Program-made: the position numbers and the translations under genes | Notes under the pieces: generated by a model | What the model saw: the letters and a program-made list of their open reading frames with translations, nothing else | The model's database searches: none | What the model was told of the DNA's origin: nothing | Shown: positions 60,301 through 64,000 of the stretch, in pieces | Position numbering within the stretch: position 1 is the first letter of the stretch | Layout: every line of letters begins with the position of its first letter | Source: Crossaster papposus | Lineage: Eukaryota; Echinodermata; Asteroidea; Velatida; Solasteridae | Length of the DNA: 64,000 nt | Reading direction: 5' to 3' | Assembly (NCBI GenBank): GCA_037893245.1 | Contig: JBAIAA010000664.1 | Coordinates: 89,598 to 153,597, forward strand

Positions 60301-62919
60301 AACAGCGCAATAGGTTCCAAAACACTTATATATTATTTACCAAACTTATTTGTGCAGTGCCTTACAATAGCACCAAAAAGTCACTTCTTTTACATACAAT
60401 TTTCTTCTAGACTAGTCACAATCCATTTTAGAAACAATGTATTATTGAAGCAACACCTTTTCTTGTTTTGGTTTAAAATAGGTATTCCTGCACCAATACC
60501 TCAGCTTAGTCAGAGACCAGACCAAGAACCAAGGTTGGCGACTCCTAGCTACCAAGATGCCGGTAACAAGACCAGGGAAATTTTAAAGAGAGTTTATAAA
60601 ACAACAGGCAGTTACGTGCAGTTGTTGCGTGGCGTTGACAAGGACCAGAAGCACATAGCTGGCATATACACTAAAGTACAGTTAGAAACACGGGAAGGGG
60701 TAGCAGTTGTCACTGACGGTCAGAAAAGAGAAACTGTAAACTCAACAGAGTATGACAAAATATTAACATTAAAGACAAGAACTGGGGAACTTATCAAACA
60801 CCTTGTTTTCTGTGGTGTGGGAGGGGTTGGGAAGTCAACCATTTTCGACAAGATTGTATACGATTGGGCCGATGGGGTAAGTGAAATCCTGAACAGATTC
60901 GAGCTCGTCTTTCTTTTAAAGATGTGTGCCCTGTCGCAGGAATCTGATCTCGTTGATTCCTCTTTCGATCAGCTTCTAGACGAAGATTCGGGAATAGCAA
61001 ATGAGGAACTTGATAAATTCATCCTGGCCAACCCAAACAAGGTCTTGATTCTTTTAGATGGTTTCGATGAAATGAAGACCAAACCACTCAATGCGGCCTC
61101 GTTCGGTTCTATTTTCAAAGCGCTCAAGAGAAAAAAATACCGTGAATGTTTCATATGTGTCTCGACCCGCCCCTCTCATCTTGAGGCACTGATGTCACTT
61201 GTCCAAAATCCTTGCACACACGTAGAGGTCATTGGGTTTACCGACGAGGATGTCAGTGAATACGTTCAGAAATTCTACGACAATGATCCTGATAGCGGCA
61301 ATGCACTAATCAAAACCATCCAAAACTCTAGCACGCTGCGTGATTTTGCTAAGAATCCAATGATATTGATGTTAATGTGTGCATTGTGGAGGGAAAATAA
61401 GCAACTTCCAGAAACAATTTCACGCCTCTTCACTGAAGCAGTAAATTACATGTTCACAAGAAAAGACAAGAACAGTGAAAGACAGTCAGATGAAAACAAA
61501 AGAAAGCCAGACGAGCCCAACGTATCAGAAACATTGAATGCCATCGGACAAACTGCGCTGCGTGGACTCATGCGTGACAATGACAATTTATCATTTCAAG
61601 AAGATGAGTTTGAACCGAATGCACTGAAGCTGGCACTAAAAGCAGGCATCCTAACCAAGCAGAGAGTTATCAAAAACCTTAAATGCCACAATGACATACA
61701 ATTCATGCACAAGACCATACAGGAATACTGTGCAGCGAAATACTTGCATAGTGTGCATGTGTCGAACCAGGGATTTGCAAAGCGTACGGTGTTCAAAGTT
61801 GTTCCATTCGGAACATTTCGAAACAGTTTAAGACAACTTTGTCAGACAATGGAGGGCGTGGTTTCAAATGAGTTCCTGTTGCGTTTTTGTTGTGGTGACA
61901 ATGAGAAATGTATGACTGACATCGTAAACTTCCTTGATCGTAAGTTCAATAAGGATGATGATAAGCCAAAGTACCAGTCAGATGTTATACAAGCGATTAG
62001 TCGCAACTGCTTATTGGAAAGCCAGGCAAGCAAAGTCCCACAGTGTCTCACCAGCGACTCGCTTATCCCATCATTTATCGTTGTGCGTAACAATACTGAT
62101 TTCCGCAGTCTCACATACCTTCTAAAAATCATCTGTGAGTCCGACAACCGCACGGCGCAGCTGGCACGCGTTGAAACTATTTCGGTTTCGGGGGTATCTT
62201 CGGTCAGCGATTTAGCCTTCGCCCTGGGTTACCTGGAAAACCTCGAGGAACTGAGCCTTTACAGTCCTACTTTAGTGAAGGGTGATCTTGAGAAAATCAT
62301 GTCGTCTATGAAATGCAACCAACACCTGACCAGTCTTGACTTGGCACATTGCTGTACATTGGGATGTAGAGCTGTAGAATGGGCCCCTCATATCCGACAC
62401 TTGACAAGTCTGACAAGACTTGGCATACATGATTGCGAACTAACGGGGACAGACATTGAGCACATTGCCTCGGCTGCACGCGACCTGCCCAGACTGACTG
62501 ACTTGAACCTTGGCAGCAACAAGAGATTGGGCAGATCGGCCGAGTTGTGGGCCAAGGAATTGCCGAAAATGATGCACTTAAATAGGCTGCACCTGAACGA
62601 TTGCGATTTGACACCGACAGAAATGGAATACATTGCCTCTGCTGCCCGTGACATAACGAGACTGACTGACTTGAGCCTTTGGAGCAACAATAGATTGGGC
62701 GGATCGGCCGAATTGTGGGCCAAGGAATTGCCGAAAATGATGCACTTAAATAGGCTGAACCTGAGCTCTTGTGATTTGGCACCGACAGACATTGAACACA
62801 TTGCCTCGGCTGTACGTGACATGCCCAGACTGACTGATTTGCATTTACGTTCCAACAAGCTACTGCATGGATTATATGTGCAGTCCCGCTTCCCGTCGCT
62901 TAGGGTTCACATCGATTAG
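57341..62919 (+). CDS. NACHT-LRR receptor with myristoylated leader and PTIVG motif (NLR copy 2)
   Basis: Exons 57341-57437, 59338-59451 and 60482-62919, all joined in phase 1, encode 882 residues. Exon 1 opens MGAAKSKAARK, a classic N-myristoylation consensus (Gly2, Ser6, basic patch), so the protein is predicted to sit on a membrane face in the cytoplasm. Exon 2 carries GGSNNPTIVGADTVN (residues 49-63), a short Asn/Gly/Val-rich motif in the position where NLRs keep their signalling domain; no death, CARD or TIR domain is seen. NACHT: Walker A GVGGVGKST (182-190), Walker B LILLDGFDEM (259-268), CVSTRP near 296, MHKTIQEYCAAKYL near 478. LRRs are about 640-882. The gene is probably an innate immune sensor. 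Start chosen for the MGxxxS signal and good context (TACCATGG); an in-frame ATG lies 63 bases upstream. No stop or shift interrupts the model. Confidence 0.82.
57721..57827 (+). CDS. alternative terminal exon encoding a second PTIVG motif
   Basis: In the first intron of NLR copy 2, after an acceptor (CAAATTCTAG), a phase 1 exon reads DSPQRTGITKNIDTVSGSHH, then PTIVGPSAVYNEGTS and TAA. It parallels exon 59338-59451 (DSSQQTG...GGSNNPTIVG). AATAAA (57827-57832) overlaps the stop codon's last base. Spliced to 57341-57437 it gives a 67-residue protein: myristoylated leader plus motif, without NACHT or LRRs. It may be a real short isoform or a decayed duplicate of the motif exon that is normally skipped. 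There is no donor before the stop, so it cannot be an internal exon of the receptor. Confidence 0.5.
57827..57832 (+). terminator. AATAAA overlapping the short-isoform stop
   Basis: Polyadenylation hexamer directly after AGTTAA, with a T/G-rich stretch (GATTGTTTGTT) following about 2 bases later. Confidence 0.4.
58001..59266. mobile_element. MITE-like element in NLR copy 2 intron, long copy
   Basis: Inverted ends GTAGGAACAAAGTGTAGGTCGAG and CTCGGCCCATACTTTGTTCC (59244-59263). Homologous to the deleted copy at 1094-1428 in NLR copy 1. The extra 900 bases in the middle encode no recognisable transposase. Confidence 0.65.
59338..59451 (+). other. NLR copy 2 motif exon (PTIVG)
   Basis: Acceptor GATTTTAG (to 59337), donor TCAG|GTAAAC at 59452; 38 codons in phase 1. 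The equivalent segment is deleted in copy 1. The intron after it (59452-60481) contains a G-run repeat fragment at 59596-59670 also found at 16.1 kb, and a G-run near 59992. Confidence 0.7.
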
Positions 62920-62990
62920 GGTTCGTAGCAAAATGTTTAATAGATGCAGTGGCATAAATCTGTGTCGGCGGGTGGCAGTGATGGATGATG

Positions 62991-63036
<46 letters not shown>

Positions 63037-63450
63037 ATCCTTAGAAAATAGAAAAAGAAAAGGGGCGGGTGGGGTGGGGTGGCCGGGTGGGACAGCTGCA
63101 TATTACATAACGTGAGGGGGCGCTGTTCGCGATACAAAAGTGCACATGTCGTGTATGGTTCAATCCCATACGACGTACAATATTAGGAAACATAGTACAT
63201 GTACATGTACATGTCAATATTTTACACGCGCTAATTTTGAGACAAATTAAACTGTACAACCATGTCCAAAAACTGTGTACCCAGAAGTTCGTTTCGGATT
63301 CATATGAAATTATGTTCTTGTCAAAAACATTTAATTTCATAACCACTTTGTATACATTCTCAGTTTAATATTTGTCATCTTCAAAAATATACTAATTCAA
63401 TCAAATTTAAATTTTAAATAACATCTTCCAAAATTCAGGTGGTGTTTAAA
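62920..63450 (+). other. 3' flank of NLR copy 2 shared with copy 1
   Basis: Homologous to 4498-4990, interrupted by a poly-C run (62992-63036) where copy 1 has 'gggggagggccaggggaggggg'. No AATAAA is close to the stop; the first clear one is near 63925. Confidence 0.6.
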
Positions 63451-64000
63451 ACGATAAAGTAAATATAGTTTTCCCGGTCGATATCAGAAAATGTGCACAT
63501 TAATTTGTAGAAGATACGTTCGTTTTCCTGCGAATAGTATGAACGTTCTCAATCCCGTTTTCGAATTAACTTTTCGAGTTTGGTGTTAAAAAAAAAAAAA
63601 TTGTCATTCAAAAGAGGTGCTATTTCTCCTTCCCCTTCTGTCCGTGGACTTTTTCTGGCATGCTTTCCCTGTATATGTTTCTACCAAGTGGTTCACATAG
63701 TTCAAGGATGGATTGTTTATTGCAGTTATTGCTGCAGCTTAACATCAACAAGAGAACTTCATTAAAAGATCATTAAACAAAAACACCACCAAAGTAACAT
63801 TTCACTTACAATATTATTTTAATATAGAATCAGCTCACATGTTCACCAAATCAGTGTAGACAGGTTTGTTTCCTCTGAAACCCATGTTATTATGTAAGTG
63901 GACCATACAGCGGGAATTATTTTTTAATAAAAAAGTAGTATAAAACCCTTTGCAAACTTTTAAAAAAAAATACTTAATTATTATTGAATTACCTTACTTC
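63451..64000. other. intergenic, nothing recognised
   Basis: AT-rich DNA running to the window end. An A-run at 63587-63600 and no supportable exon. Confidence 0.35.

Noticed and set aside
60352..60481. NLR copy 2 starting at the first ATG of the long frame (60352)
   Set aside because: The first 43 codons are AT-rich intron-like sequence before a good acceptor (AAAATAG). Upstream exons match in phase, and copy 1 has the same acceptor.

Overview
The window is nuclear DNA from an animal. Genes are split by GT-AG introns, intergenic DNA is AT-rich and full of foldback elements, satellites and non-LTR retrotransposon scraps, and nothing looks bacterial (no operons or ribosome binding sites). Two NACHT-LRR (NLR-type) immune receptor genes beside an animal-type polyketide synthase (PKS) suggest an invertebrate deuterostome. 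An echinoderm is my best guess; hemichordate or amphioxus is possible. This assignment is an inference from gene content only.

Layout. 0.4-4.5 kb: NLR copy 1 on the + strand, broken by a nonsense codon before its LRRs. 4.5-33 kb: gene-poor, repeat-rich DNA. It holds G/C-tract repeats (9-13 kb), a stop-interrupted exon resembling an OB-fold single-strand-binding domain (11.8 kb), a foldback element packed with ATTGGTT/AACCAAT (17.3-18.6 kb), a 3.9 kb inverted-repeat element with others nested in it (19.1-22.9 kb), two copies of a 1.2 kb long-TIR element with TA target duplications (21.4 and 26.5 kb), a tRNA-like SINE head (26.4 kb), a possible TATA/CCAAT promoter with a first exon (28.2-28.5 kb) and a non-LTR 3' end (31.0-31.5 kb). 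33.1-44.6 kb: a three-exon PKS gene of 2434 codons with KS-AT-DH-(degenerate MT)-ER-KR-ACP. 46-57 kb: three kinds of tandem array (21-bp, 69-bp with a higher-order period, and a TGACGTCA-rich array inside a foldback element), a non-LTR RT fragment and a perfect 96-bp palindrome. 57.3-62.9 kb: NLR copy 2, intact, 882 codons in three coding exons.

The two NLR genes are direct segmental duplicates that share introns, an intronic transposon insertion and 3' flank, and they bracket the PKS. Copy 2 begins with a textbook N-myristoylation signal (MGAAKSK) and a short exon with a PTIVG-centred motif. A second PTIVG exon in its first intron has its own stop codon and an overlapping AATAAA, so the locus could also make a 67-residue lipid-anchored mini-protein. 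Copy 1 lost the PTIVG exon by deletion, is shorter by one LRR unit, and carries a cysteine-rich leader. This locus is the most interesting part of the window. I know of no functional link between the NLRs and the PKS and claim none.
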